Source: Bacteroidales bacterium (lineage in GTDB: Bacteria > Bacteroidota > Bacteroidia > Bacteroidales > UBA932). Taken from it: DNA of 64,000 nt. The position numbers and the translations under genes were made by a program. The notes beneath the pieces are model-generated. The model did not search any database. It was not told where the DNA came from and was given only the letters and a program-made list of their open reading frames with translations. Location of the stretch: the NCBI GenBank assembly GCA_017647795.1, contig JAGCJX010000025.1, forward strand, positions 1 through 64,000, in the 5' to 3' direction. Shown one piece after another: positions 54,194 to 62,896 of this stretch (position 1 is the first letter of the stretch; every line of letters begins with the position of its first letter).

Positions 54194-55399
54194 CTATTTT
54201 ACCAGGTGTTTGGTTTCACGTGCAATTACGAGTTCTTCGTTGGTGGTTACCAAGGCAACTTTCACGCGTGAAGTCGGTTTGCTCAAAATTTGGTCTTTAC
54301 CACGGAGGCCTTCGTTGACAGCTTCGTCAAATTCAACTCCCAAGAATTCCAAACCTTTGCAAACTTCACGACGGGTGAGGTAGTCGTTTTCACCGATACC
54401 ACCGGTGAAGATGATCATATCCAGACCCCCCATGGCAGCGGCATAAGCACCTACGTATTTCTTCACGCCGTAGTAGAACATTTCTTGCACCAAACGAGCT
54501 TTTTCATTGCCGGCTGCTGCAGCGTTCACCAAGTCACGGCTGTCTGAAGAAAGTTCTGAAACGCCCAAGAAACCGCTCTTCTTGTTCAACAAAGCGTTGA
54601 TGCCGTTAGCATCCAAACCTTCTTTTTCTTGCAGGAAAGTTACCAGACCAGCATCTACGTTACCGGCACGGGTACCCATGATCACACCTTCCATCGGGGT
54701 GAAACCCATAGAAGTATCGATGGATTTGCCGTTCAATACCGCAGCAACAGAACCTCCGTTACCCAAGTGGCAAGTTACCACCTTGCTGTTGTGGAAGTCC
54801 AAACCTGCCAATTCGCAACCTTTTTCAGCAACGAACTTGTGGCTGGTTCCGTGGAAACCGTAACGACGGATTTTGTATTTGTCGTAGTATTTGTAAGGAA
54901 TTGCGTACATGTAGGCATAATCCGGCATGGTTTGGTGGAATGAAGTGTCAAACACAGCTACTTGAGGAGTTTGAGGCATCAATTTCTCAACCGCGCGGAT
55001 ACCCAAGAGGTTGGCCGGGTTGTGCAAGGGTGCCAATTCGCACAAACGTTCGATACCGGCGATTACTTCTTCGTCCACCAGGCGGGATACCGGGAAGGTT
55101 TCACCACCGTGAGCAACACGGTGACCAACGGCTTGAATATCGTTCAACGAAGCCAAAACGCCCCATTGGGAATCCACCAACAAATCCAAGACGGTCTTAA
55201 TACCTTCGGTATGATCCGGAATGGGTTTTTCCAACTCATATTTGTCTTTGCCAGTGGCTCTGTGAGAAACAGCGCCCATGTCCAAGCCAATGCGTTCAAC
55301 CAAACCTTTTGCCAAAAGATCAAAATCATTGTCTCCCTTCATATCAAGTACTTGGTACTTCAAAGAAGAGCTACCGCAATTCAATACAAGAATAATCAT
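54194..55399 (-). CDS. ackA: Acetate kinase
   Basis: A 401-residue ASKHA kinase. LVLNCGSSSLKYQVLDM, VAHGGETFPVSRLVDEE, FDTSFHQTMPDYAYMYAIP, RRYGFHGTSHKFVAEKG, CHLGNGGSVAAV, TPMEGVIMGTRAGNVD and IFTGGIGENDYLTR are all diagnostic. It leads ptb-buk by 28 bases. No pta lies next to it, so acetyl-phosphate must come from a pta elsewhere or from ptb. Confidence 0.97.
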   Translation of the reverse strand: MIILVLNCGSSSLKYQVLDMKGDNDFDLLAKGLVERIGLDMGAVSHRATGKDKYELEKPIPDHTEGIKTVLDLLVDSQWGVLASLNDIQAVGHRVAHGGETFPVSRLVDEEVIAGIERLCELAPLHNPANLLGIRAVEKLMPQTPQVAVFDTSFHQTMPDYAYMYAIPYKYYDKYKIRRYGFHGTSHKFVAEKGCELAGLDFHNSKVVTCHLGNGGSVAAVLNGKSIDTSMGFTPMEGVIMGTRAGNVDAGLVTFLQEKEGLDANGINALLNKKSGFLGVSELSSDSRDLVNAAAAGNEKARLVQEMFYYGVKKYVGAYAAAMGGLDMIIFTGGIGENDYLTRREVCKGLEFLGVEFDEAVNEGLRGKDQILSKPTSRVKVALVTTNEELVIARETKHLVK

Positions 55400-55445
55400 C
55401 TGAATTTATATTTTTAGTTAATTTTTAAATCTCTCACTAATCTCG

Positions 55446-55453
55446 CAAATATA
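55446..55453 (-). promoter_or_regulatory. -7 element TATATTTG for ackA-ptb-buk
   Basis: Perfect TAnnTTTG on the minus strand, 46 bases upstream of the ackA start. Confidence 0.6.
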
Positions 55454-55539
55454 CAAAGAATAGGGCCGAGGACAAAATATTTATGATTATTCCTTGCCGT
55501 TCGTTCCAAAAGCCCTTCCTTCGCAGGAAAAGCGAGCTC

Positions 55540-56670
55540 ATGAAAACGTCTCAGACCCCCTTTCCCAATCTCTTCCATTTCACCTGGATCTGTCTTCTCT
55601 CCCTGCTGGTCGCACACCGCATCACCTCCTCCTCCCTCGCCTGGATTGGAACGCCGTTGTTCCTATTGGCCGGGGGTGTGCTCATGCTCTTGCGAAAGGT
55701 CCCAAAACAACACCGAATCTTCTTGTTGGCCCTCCTCTGCGGAGGGGTATTCGGCTGCCAGGCTCGGCTGTCCGAGCTCCTTCCTGAAGAAGCCTCTACA
55801 ATCGAGCAGCACTTTGAAAGGATTCACCAGCAAACCTGCCATTACCTTAAGGAACAACTTTCTCATTTTCAATGTTCTCCATCAGAAACCGGGGTCATCA
55901 TTGCCCTAACCTGCGGCGACAGGACCCACCTGCAACCCGAGACAAAAAAAGACTTTCAAACGACCGGCGTTGCCCACCTGCTCGCCCTTTCCGGCCTGCA
56001 CATCGGCATCCTGTATAAGTTCCTGCAAAAACTTCTATTCTTCCTGCCGGGACGGGGCGGCCGTGCCGCAAAAATCCGAGGCGGCTGCACCCTCCTACTC
56101 TTGTGGTTGTATGCCTTGGTGACCGGCCTGAGCCCCTCGATTGCAAGAGCCGTACTCATGTGCACCTGCTACGAAATTTCCGGCTGGCAAGAGGAACCGA
56201 AAAACGGCCTGCAAGCCCTTTCCATCAGCGCTCTCGTACTGATCTGCAGCAACCCAACGGCACCTTTGGACCTGGGATTTCAGCTATCATACCTAGCCAT
56301 GCTCGGCATCTTCCTCATCCATCCGATCCTGGAGAAACTGTTGGAAAAACAAGTCAACATCGAGGCTTGCAACCGCTGGCAAAACCGACTGTTTCAAGGA
56401 GCAAACCATCTTTGGAAAACACTGAGCATCACCTTATCCTGCCAATTTTCCACCCTACCCATTCTCCTCCTAAGATTCCATTCCATCCCCCTAGCCTTCC
56501 AACTGGCCAACCTGCTGGCAGCACCCCTCACCGCCTGGGTCATCCAATGCCTCCCCTTGGTTCTTCTACTAAAAAAATTGGTTCCCACTTGGGACGGCTA
56601 CTTTGTTGTGTTACAATTTCCTCTGAATTTGCTCCTAAAAATTGTCGCCATCATCCGACAATTTTCCTAA
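55540..56670 (+). CDS. ComEC/Rec2-family membrane protein, short form
   Basis: A 376-residue polytopic protein with the Competence domain: ALTCGDRTHLQPETKKDFQT, GVAHLLALSGLHIGILYKFL, TGLSPSIARAVLMCTCYEIS, NGLQALSISALVLI and PLDLGFQLSYLAMLGIFL. ComEC forms the inner-membrane DNA channel. There is no C-terminal metallo-beta-lactamase domain, and the protein ends soon after the Competence domain. I chose ATG 55540; in-frame extension to 55483 is possible. Transport of DNA is inferred. Confidence 0.85.
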   Translation: MKTSQTPFPNLFHFTWICLLSLLVAHRITSSSLAWIGTPLFLLAGGVLMLLRKVPKQHRIFLLALLCGGVFGCQARLSELLPEEASTIEQHFERIHQQTCHYLKEQLSHFQCSPSETGVIIALTCGDRTHLQPETKKDFQTTGVAHLLALSGLHIGILYKFLQKLLFFLPGRGGRAAKIRGGCTLLLLWLYALVTGLSPSIARAVLMCTCYEISGWQEEPKNGLQALSISALVLICSNPTAPLDLGFQLSYLAMLGIFLIHPILEKLLEKQVNIEACNRWQNRLFQGANHLWKTLSITLSCQFSTLPILLLRFHSIPLAFQLANLLAAPLTAWVIQCLPLVLLLKKLVPTWDGYFVVLQFPLNLLLKIVAIIRQFS

Positions 56671-56701
56671 AGAATCCCCACCCATTTTACGCATCTTTTT
56701 C

Positions 56702-56709
56702 TATCTTTG
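56702..56709 (+). promoter_or_regulatory. -7 element TATCTTTG for the PurF-like gene
   Basis: Perfect TAnnTTTG, 27 bases upstream of the ATG at 56737. Confidence 0.6.
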
Positions 56710-56736
56710 CCACCTAACATTTAAAGAATCACACCC

Positions 56737-58161
56737 ATGGGAGGATTATTTGGCGTAGTTTCCAAAAAAAATTGCCGGAATGACTTGTTCTACGGTACTG
56801 ATTATCATTCACATTTAGGAACAAAACGGGGCGGGATGGCTGTTTACAACGGCAACGGCGTTTTTGCCCGCGACATCCACAACATCGAAAACTCCTACTT
56901 CCGCATCAAGTTTGAGGAAGACCTACCCAAATACATCGGGAACTCCGGCATCGGAGTCATCAGTGACACGGATGCCCAACCCATCTTGCTAAATTCCCAC
57001 TTGGGACGCTACGCAGTAGCAACCGTCGGTAAGATTGCCAACATCGAAGCGCTCGAAAAAGAAATGCTCTCTCGGGGCAAAGCCTTCACCGAACTGAGTT
57101 CCGGCAAGACCAACCCGACAGAAATGATTTCCCGTTTGATCTCCGAGTCGGCTACCTTTGAAGAAGGCATTGTGAACGTTCAGAACTCAGTCAAAGGTTC
57201 CTGCTCGTTCTTGATTCTGACTGAGAACGGCATCATTGCCAGCCGCGACCGCTACGGACGCACCCCGCTCATTTTGGCCGAGAAAGTCACCGAAGAGGGC
57301 AAAGACTACGCCATTGCTTCGGAGACCTGCAGTTTACTCAACCTGGGTTATGAACAATGCTACATCTTAGGCCCGGGCGAAGCGGTTCACATCACCTCCG
57401 AAGGATACAAGACTTGTGTTCCGGCCCGCAAAGAAATGCAAATCTGCTCGTTCATGTGGGTGTACTACGGTTATCCTGCGAGCTCGTACGAAAACATCAA
57501 CGTGGACCAAGTCCGCTACCATTTGGGATATAGTTTGGGTTGCCAAGACAAAGCAGACATCGATGTTGCCGCCTCCATTCCGGACTCAGGAACCTGCATG
57601 GCCATCGGTTTTGCCCAAGGAAAAGGCATTCCCTTCCGCAATGCAATTGTAAAATACACCCCGACCTGGCCGAGAAGCTTTACTCCCCAAGATCAAAGCG
57701 TTCGGAAACTCATTGCCAAAATGAAACTGATTCCGAACATCTCGCTGCTGCGTGAAAAGAAAATCGTCTTCTGCGACGACTCCATTGTTCGCGGTACCCA
57801 ACTTAAGGACAACGTCAACCACTTGTACGAATACGGTGCCAAGGACATCCACATCCGCATCAGTTGTCCGCCCCTGTTGCATCCTTGTCCCTTCCTCAAC
57901 TTCTCCTCTTCCAAAGGACCGCTGGAACTCATTGCCCGCCGGTTCATCGAAAGCAAAGAAGGGGCCCACGACCGCAACTTGGACCGCTATGCCACCCCCG
58001 GCACTCCGGAATACAACAGTTTGGTGGAACACATCCGCGAAGAATTGAAGGTTGCAACCTTGGAATTCAACACCGTAGAACACATCGTAGAAGCCATCGG
58101 TCTCCCGAAATGCAGCATCTGTACCCACTGCTTTGACGGCAGCAGCTACGGTCACGAATAG
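56737..58161 (+). CDS. Amidophosphoribosyltransferase homologue lacking the N-terminal cysteine
   Basis: A 474-residue PurF-family protein. The Ntn glutaminase domain begins MGGLFGVVSKKNC rather than the usual MCGI, so the nucleophile at position 2 is Gly. HLGTKRGGMAVYN replaces the usual HRGQESAG. The phosphoribosyltransferase domain is intact: PDSGTCMAIGFAQ and PRPP loop IVFCDDSIVRGTQLKD. C-terminal CSICTHCFDG could ligate part of an Fe-S cluster. It may use free ammonia or have another role. Related Cys-less PurF-like proteins occur in Bacteroidetes. Confidence 0.85.
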   Translation: MGGLFGVVSKKNCRNDLFYGTDYHSHLGTKRGGMAVYNGNGVFARDIHNIENSYFRIKFEEDLPKYIGNSGIGVISDTDAQPILLNSHLGRYAVATVGKIANIEALEKEMLSRGKAFTELSSGKTNPTEMISRLISESATFEEGIVNVQNSVKGSCSFLILTENGIIASRDRYGRTPLILAEKVTEEGKDYAIASETCSLLNLGYEQCYILGPGEAVHITSEGYKTCVPARKEMQICSFMWVYYGYPASSYENINVDQVRYHLGYSLGCQDKADIDVAASIPDSGTCMAIGFAQGKGIPFRNAIVKYTPTWPRSFTPQDQSVRKLIAKMKLIPNISLLREKKIVFCDDSIVRGTQLKDNVNHLYEYGAKDIHIRISCPPLLHPCPFLNFSSSKGPLELIARRFIESKEGAHDRNLDRYATPGTPEYNSLVEHIREELKVATLEFNTVEHIVEAIGLPKCSICTHCFDGSSYGHE

Positions 58162-58199
58162 CACATTGCTCCTGACAAGAATACAAAAGAAGAGGCTGA

Positions 58200-59321
58200 T
58201 TACTCAGCCTCTTCTTTTATGTTTTCCGTCAAGCGTTGGACCAGTTTGAATTGCGAGAAAAATTCAGCGGCAAATACCCGGATGACCGTATAGGAAGGAA
58301 TGGCCACGAGCATACCGATGATTCCGCCAATGTTGGCTGCCAAAAGGATGACAATGAAAATTTCCAGGGGATGGGCCTTGACGCTATTCGCATAGATATA
58401 AGGCTGGAACACAAACACATCCACCAAGTGAGTTACCACAAAAATGGCCACCAAGGTCAGGAAATAAAAGACCATCGAAGTATCGGTCAGCTGGCTGTAT
58501 TGAGAAACAAAACCGATGATGGATCCAAAGGCACCTCCGGTCAACGGACCGACATAGGGAATGACATTGACCACCCCGGAAATAAAAGCCAGCACCACCG
58601 ACATGGAAAAATCCAAACCGGCAATGTAATACAATCCCACCGTATTCAACAGCGTAATCAGGACGGTCTCCAACGAAATCCCCAAGAAATAACGGATCAA
58701 GAGGTTGTTGATGGAATCCAAGGCCCGGGAAATGTTCTGTTCAAACTTGTCGGGCACCAGCGCCTGCAACATCCGGGTAAAGGTATTTTCATCCAACAGA
58801 AAGAAATAGGAGATGAAGATTACCGAGAACAAACCAATGGCAAAATCCATCAGGAAGGTCGCAGCCCCACCGATCACATCGGAAAGCATCGAAAACGAGA
58901 GCGATCCCCGAATGGCCTCCACCACAGAGGAAACCACTGAAAAATCAGCCGGCAAAGACGGAATGAGGGCCTTCAACGTTGCATTGAGCTCTGCCAACGG
59001 ACCGGTTGTATCCTGTACCAGCACGTCCAGGTTCAAGCCGTGTATCTGTTGAAACAGGCTGACCACCATCGGAGTCAGGAAGACGAAGAAACCGGTCAAC
59101 ACGCCAAAAATCAACACCAGCGCGACAAAGGCCGCCAACGGTGCCGGGATCTGGAACTTACCGATGTTCAAGCGGCGCATGTAACGGACCAAGGGTTTTC
59201 CAATCAAGGAAATGACCACGGAAATGACGATGTACACCAGGACAGAACTGAAGTACCACGCCAAAAACGCAATGACAGCGACCGCGAGGGCGACGACAAT
59301 ATAACGTGAAAGTTTGTTCAT
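58200..59321 (-). CDS. AI-2E family transporter
   Basis: A 373-residue membrane protein of the AI-2E (TqsA/YdiK/PerM) family with about eight segments. YIVVALAVAVIAFLAWYFSS at the N-terminus, a hydrophilic middle with HGLNLDVLVQDTTGPLAELN, and the C-terminal signature ISGVVNVIPYVGPLTGGAFG plus HPLEIFIVILLAANIGGIIG. Members act as autoinducer-2 exporters or Na+/H+ antiporters; the substrate here is unknown. Confidence 0.92.
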   Translation of the reverse strand: MNKLSRYIVVALAVAVIAFLAWYFSSVLVYIVISVVISLIGKPLVRYMRRLNIGKFQIPAPLAAFVALVLIFGVLTGFFVFLTPMVVSLFQQIHGLNLDVLVQDTTGPLAELNATLKALIPSLPADFSVVSSVVEAIRGSLSFSMLSDVIGGAATFLMDFAIGLFSVIFISYFFLLDENTFTRMLQALVPDKFEQNISRALDSINNLLIRYFLGISLETVLITLLNTVGLYYIAGLDFSMSVVLAFISGVVNVIPYVGPLTGGAFGSIIGFVSQYSQLTDTSMVFYFLTLVAIFVVTHLVDVFVFQPYIYANSVKAHPLEIFIVILLAANIGGIIGMLVAIPSYTVIRVFAAEFFSQFKLVQRLTENIKEEAE

Positions 59322-59340
59322 ACTCGTTTATTTTGATGAC

Positions 59341-59348
59341 CAAAATTA
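59341..59348 (-). promoter_or_regulatory. -7 element TAATTTTG for the AI-2E transporter
   Basis: Perfect TAnnTTTG on the minus strand, 19 bases upstream of the start at 59321. Confidence 0.5.
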
Positions 59349-59369
59349 GAGATTATAATTGAAAAATGC

Positions 59370-59377
59370 TATTTTTG
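59370..59377 (+). promoter_or_regulatory. -7 element TATTTTTG for the S46 peptidase
   Basis: Perfect TAnnTTTG, 38 bases upstream of the ATG at 59416. Confidence 0.5.
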
Positions 59378-59415
59378 TACGATATATTAACACCTATCCA
59401 GACACCCGAAAATCA

Positions 59416-61497
59416 ATGAAAAAAAGCCTTTGCTTCCTCTTTTCACTCCTTCTGTCGTTGCCATTGATTGCCGACGAAGGTATGTGGCTTCCCTCCCTGA
59501 TTTCCCAACGAATCCAAGACATGCAAGCCAAAGGATTCAAATTGGATGCCAACGACATTTACAGCATCAACCAAGCCTCCCTCAAAGACGCCGTCGTGCT
59601 GTTCGGAAGGGGCTGCACGGGCGAACTGATTTCTGACGAAGGCCTGCTGTTGACCAACCACCACTGCGGTTACGGTCAGATCCAATACCACAGTTCCGTT
59701 GAACACGACTACTTGAAAGACGGATTCTGGGCCATGACCCGTGATGAAGAATTGCCGAACCCGGGACTGAGCGTCAGCTTCCTGGACCGTATGGAAGACG
59801 TAACCAACCAAGTCCTGGTCGGCACGAATTCCTCCATGAACGATATCCTTCGCGACTCCATCATCCGGTCCAACTCCAAACGGTTGATCCGCCAAGCCAC
59901 GGCCGAAGGCAACGGCCTCCGCGCAACCGTGGAAGCCATGTACTATGGCAACCAATACTTTTTGTTTGTATACCGTGAATTCCGCGACGTACGTCTGGTA
60001 GGAGCTCCCCCGTCTTCCATCGGTAAGTTTGGGGGCGATACCGACAACTGGATGTGGCCGCGTCATACCGGCGACTTCTCGATCTTCCGGATTTATGCCG
60101 ATGCCAACAACAACCCGGCAGAATACGCAGCGGACAACGTGCCCTACCAACCCAAACGCCATTTCAAAATCTCCCTCAAAGGGGTAAAAGAAGGCGATTT
60201 CACATTTGTCTATGGATTCCCGGGCAGCACCCGTGAATACATCCACTCCAGCGAAGTACATTACATCGCGGAAGTATCCAACCCCCACAAGATCAAACTC
60301 CGCACCCTGCGTCTGGATATCCAGAAACGCTACATGGATGCAGACCAAGCCGTTCGCATCCAATACTCTTCCAAAAATGCAGGAGTTGCCAATGCCTGGA
60401 AAAAATGGCAAGGCGAAATGAAAGGCATCCGCAAGATGAACACCATCTCCAACAAGAAGGTCTACGAAAAACGTTTCCAACTCTGGGCCCGCGGTACCCG
60501 CTATGCTCCGATTGTGAACAAGCTTGATTCGTTGTACCAAATCTTGGAACCCTATTCTTTCGCAACCGATTATTACAACGAAACCGTCCGCACCGTGGAA
60601 TTGATCCGTTTTGCGCAAACCTGCCAAAACACCCTCAACCAACATCCGGAAGATCTCGCCAACCAAATCGAAGCTTTCTACAAGGATTACTACCTGCCCA
60701 TCGACAAGGACTGTTTTGTGGCCATCATGAACGAATACCACCAATCGGTACCGGACAACTTCAAACCGGAGTACTACCAAGCCTTGTACAAAAAACACGG
60801 ATCCATCGAAGCTTGGGCGGAACACCTCTTCTCCCAATCGGTGTTTATTGACCGGGAACGCACCGCAGCCCTCACTCCACAATGGGATTTAAGCTCTGAT
60901 CCGGCTTTGGAAATGGGCATTGCCTTCCAAACCTGGTACAACGAAGAAATCCTTCCGGTAACCCGCCGCATCCAAGGCGAAATTCGCGACTTGTACAGCA
61001 GTTACATGCGTGGTCAAATGGAATACGAGCCCCTGAAAGCTTTCTATCCGGATGCCAACCTGACCCTCCGCGTTGCCTACGGAAAGATCCAAGGTTACTC
61101 ACCGTCTGATGGCGTGTATTTCCAACCCGTTTCCACCGTCGACGGCATCATGGAAAAAGACAATCCGAACATTTTTGACTACAACATACCGCAACGTCTG
61201 CGCGACATTTACGCCACCAAAGACTACGGACGCTGGGCAGAGAATGGCCGTGTTCCGGTCTGCTTCATTGCCGACAACCACACTTCCGGTGGCAACTCGG
61301 GCAGCCCGGTCATCAACGCAGAAGGCCACCTCATCGGTCTGAACTTCGACCGCGTCTGGGAAGGAACCATGAGCGACATTGTCTTCGACCCCGAAGTTTG
61401 CCGCAACATCTCTTTGGACATCCGCTACGTCCTGTTCATCATCGACAAGGTTGCTGATGCCGATCACCTGTTGGAAGAAATGGATTTTGTTGAATAA
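59416..61497 (+). CDS. S46 dipeptidyl-peptidase, DPP11-type (Asp/Glu-specific)
   Basis: A 693-residue periplasmic exopeptidase releasing dipeptides. Signal peptide MKKSLCFLFSLLLSLPLIA. The mature N-terminus DEGMWLPSLI is typical of the family. Catalytic His is in LLTNHHCGYGQI and Ser in GGNSGSPVINAEGHLIG. The residue 18 after Ser is Arg (LNFDRVWEGTMSD). In the family this position is Arg in DPP11 and Gly in DPP7, so acidic P1 specificity is predicted. It supports peptide-based growth. ATG 59416 is chosen for the signal peptide. Confidence 0.93.
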   Translation: MKKSLCFLFSLLLSLPLIADEGMWLPSLISQRIQDMQAKGFKLDANDIYSINQASLKDAVVLFGRGCTGELISDEGLLLTNHHCGYGQIQYHSSVEHDYLKDGFWAMTRDEELPNPGLSVSFLDRMEDVTNQVLVGTNSSMNDILRDSIIRSNSKRLIRQATAEGNGLRATVEAMYYGNQYFLFVYREFRDVRLVGAPPSSIGKFGGDTDNWMWPRHTGDFSIFRIYADANNNPAEYAADNVPYQPKRHFKISLKGVKEGDFTFVYGFPGSTREYIHSSEVHYIAEVSNPHKIKLRTLRLDIQKRYMDADQAVRIQYSSKNAGVANAWKKWQGEMKGIRKMNTISNKKVYEKRFQLWARGTRYAPIVNKLDSLYQILEPYSFATDYYNETVRTVELIRFAQTCQNTLNQHPEDLANQIEAFYKDYYLPIDKDCFVAIMNEYHQSVPDNFKPEYYQALYKKHGSIEAWAEHLFSQSVFIDRERTAALTPQWDLSSDPALEMGIAFQTWYNEEILPVTRRIQGEIRDLYSSYMRGQMEYEPLKAFYPDANLTLRVAYGKIQGYSPSDGVYFQPVSTVDGIMEKDNPNIFDYNIPQRLRDIYATKDYGRWAENGRVPVCFIADNHTSGGNSGSPVINAEGHLIGLNFDRVWEGTMSDIVFDPEVCRNISLDIRYVLFIIDKVADADHLLEEMDFVE

Positions 61498-61513
61498 ATA
61501 ATTGATAAAAGAT

Positions 61514-62824
61514 ATGCTATCACAAGCACGCAAAGAGGAGATCCTCGAACTCATCAAGAAAGAAGTAAAACCGGCGTTGGGTTGTACGGAACCCATCGCA
61601 GTATCCTTGGCCGTTGCCAAAGCCTGCGAAATCCTCCGGGAACACGGAAGCGAACCGGAAAACATCGAAGTGGAAGTCAGTGCCAACATCCTGAAAAACG
61701 GGATGGGTGTCGGTATTCCCGGTACGGGCATGGTCGGTCTGCACATTGCTGCAGCCCTCGCCCTGGCCTGCGGAAAATCCGAATACCGTCTGGAAGTCCT
61801 CAAAGACCTGACTCCGGAAGCTGTTGAAACAGCCAAACAACTCGTTGCAGACAAACGGGTACGGATCCAACTTGCCAAAACACCGCTGAAGCTCTACATT
61901 CTGGCTCGCGTTAACGGTCAAGGTCATCAAGCAGAAACCTTGATTCAGACCAACCACGACTCCATCATCTACACCTCCTATGACGGAACGGTCCTGATGG
62001 ATCTCCGCGCCCAAAATGAGAACAGCAACGAACAACCGGCCCAACAAGAGAAAGAAACCCTCGATTACAAGCTGAACATGCAAACCATTTGGGACTTCGC
62101 AGCAGAAGCCCGCATGGACGAAATAGAATTCATCTTGGAAGCTGAGACCCTCAACCATCGCCTGGCCGAAGAAGGTCTGAACGGTTACGGTCTCCGCGTC
62201 GGAAAAACCTTGATGGACAACCTGCACTCCGGCACCTTTGGAGATGGCTTGATGGTCTACGCCATGGCACTGACCGCAGCGGCATCGGATGCACGTATGG
62301 CCGGTTGCACCTTGCCCGCAATGTCCAATTCTGGCAGTGGTAACCAAGGTATCACCGTGACCATGCCGGTAGTAGCAACTGCCCAAAAAGTAGGAGCTGA
62401 CCGCGAAGCCTTGGCTCGTGCCTTGATCCTGGCTCACCTCACAGCCATCCACATCAAAGGCTACCTGGGAAAATTATCCGCCCTCTGTGGTTGTGTCATC
62501 GCTTCTACGGGAGCTGCCTGCGGCATTGTCCGTTTGAAAGGTGGCAACTTTGAACAAGCATGCTACGCCATCAAAAACATGATTGGTAACATCACCGGTA
62601 TGCTCTGCGACGGTGCCAAAGAAGGATGTGCCTTGAAAGTCGGTTCCGGTGTTTCCTCCGCTGTCCAATCTGCCGTTCTCGCGTTGGAAAACATCTGCAT
62701 CTCCGAAAGCGACGGTATCATTTACCGCGACATCGAAGACACCATCCGCAACCTGGGCCACATTGGCAGCAAGGGTATGGAAAATACCGATGCGGTGATT
62801 CTTGACATCATGATTTGTAAGTAA
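61514..62824 (+). CDS. UPF0597 / CyuA-like L-cysteine desulfidase family protein
   Basis: A 436-residue protein of the UPF0597 (YhaM/CyuA) family, related to Fe-S serine dehydratase alpha chains. VKPALGCTEPIAVSLAVAKA, LKNGMGVGIPGTGMVGLHIA, SNSGSGNQGITVTMPV, GCVIASTGAACGIVRLKGG and GMLCDGAKEGCALKVGSG hold conserved cysteines for the cluster. Members release sulfide and pyruvate from cysteine. ATG 61514 is preferred to TTG 61502. It follows the peptidase by 16 bases. Confidence 0.9.
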   Translation: MLSQARKEEILELIKKEVKPALGCTEPIAVSLAVAKACEILREHGSEPENIEVEVSANILKNGMGVGIPGTGMVGLHIAAALALACGKSEYRLEVLKDLTPEAVETAKQLVADKRVRIQLAKTPLKLYILARVNGQGHQAETLIQTNHDSIIYTSYDGTVLMDLRAQNENSNEQPAQQEKETLDYKLNMQTIWDFAAEARMDEIEFILEAETLNHRLAEEGLNGYGLRVGKTLMDNLHSGTFGDGLMVYAMALTAAASDARMAGCTLPAMSNSGSGNQGITVTMPVVATAQKVGADREALARALILAHLTAIHIKGYLGKLSALCGCVIASTGAACGIVRLKGGNFEQACYAIKNMIGNITGMLCDGAKEGCALKVGSGVSSAVQSAVLALENICISESDGIIYRDIEDTIRNLGHIGSKGMENTDAVILDIMICK

Positions 62825-62841
62825 GCCGTATTGACAAAAAC

Positions 62842-62877
62842 AAAAAGAGTTGACTCCGCGGAGTCAACTCTTTTTTT
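62842..62877. terminator. Bidirectional terminator
   Basis: AAAGAGTTGACTC with GAGTCAACTCTTT around CGCG is a near-perfect palindrome with A and T runs on each side. It serves both convergent genes. Confidence 0.92.
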
Positions 62878-62896
62878 GTACAATCAAGCAAGAGAC

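Noticed and set aside
59443-60882. Long minus-strand open frame of about 479 codons opposite the S46 peptidase
   Set aside because: Antisense shadow; no signal, domain or ribosome-binding support.
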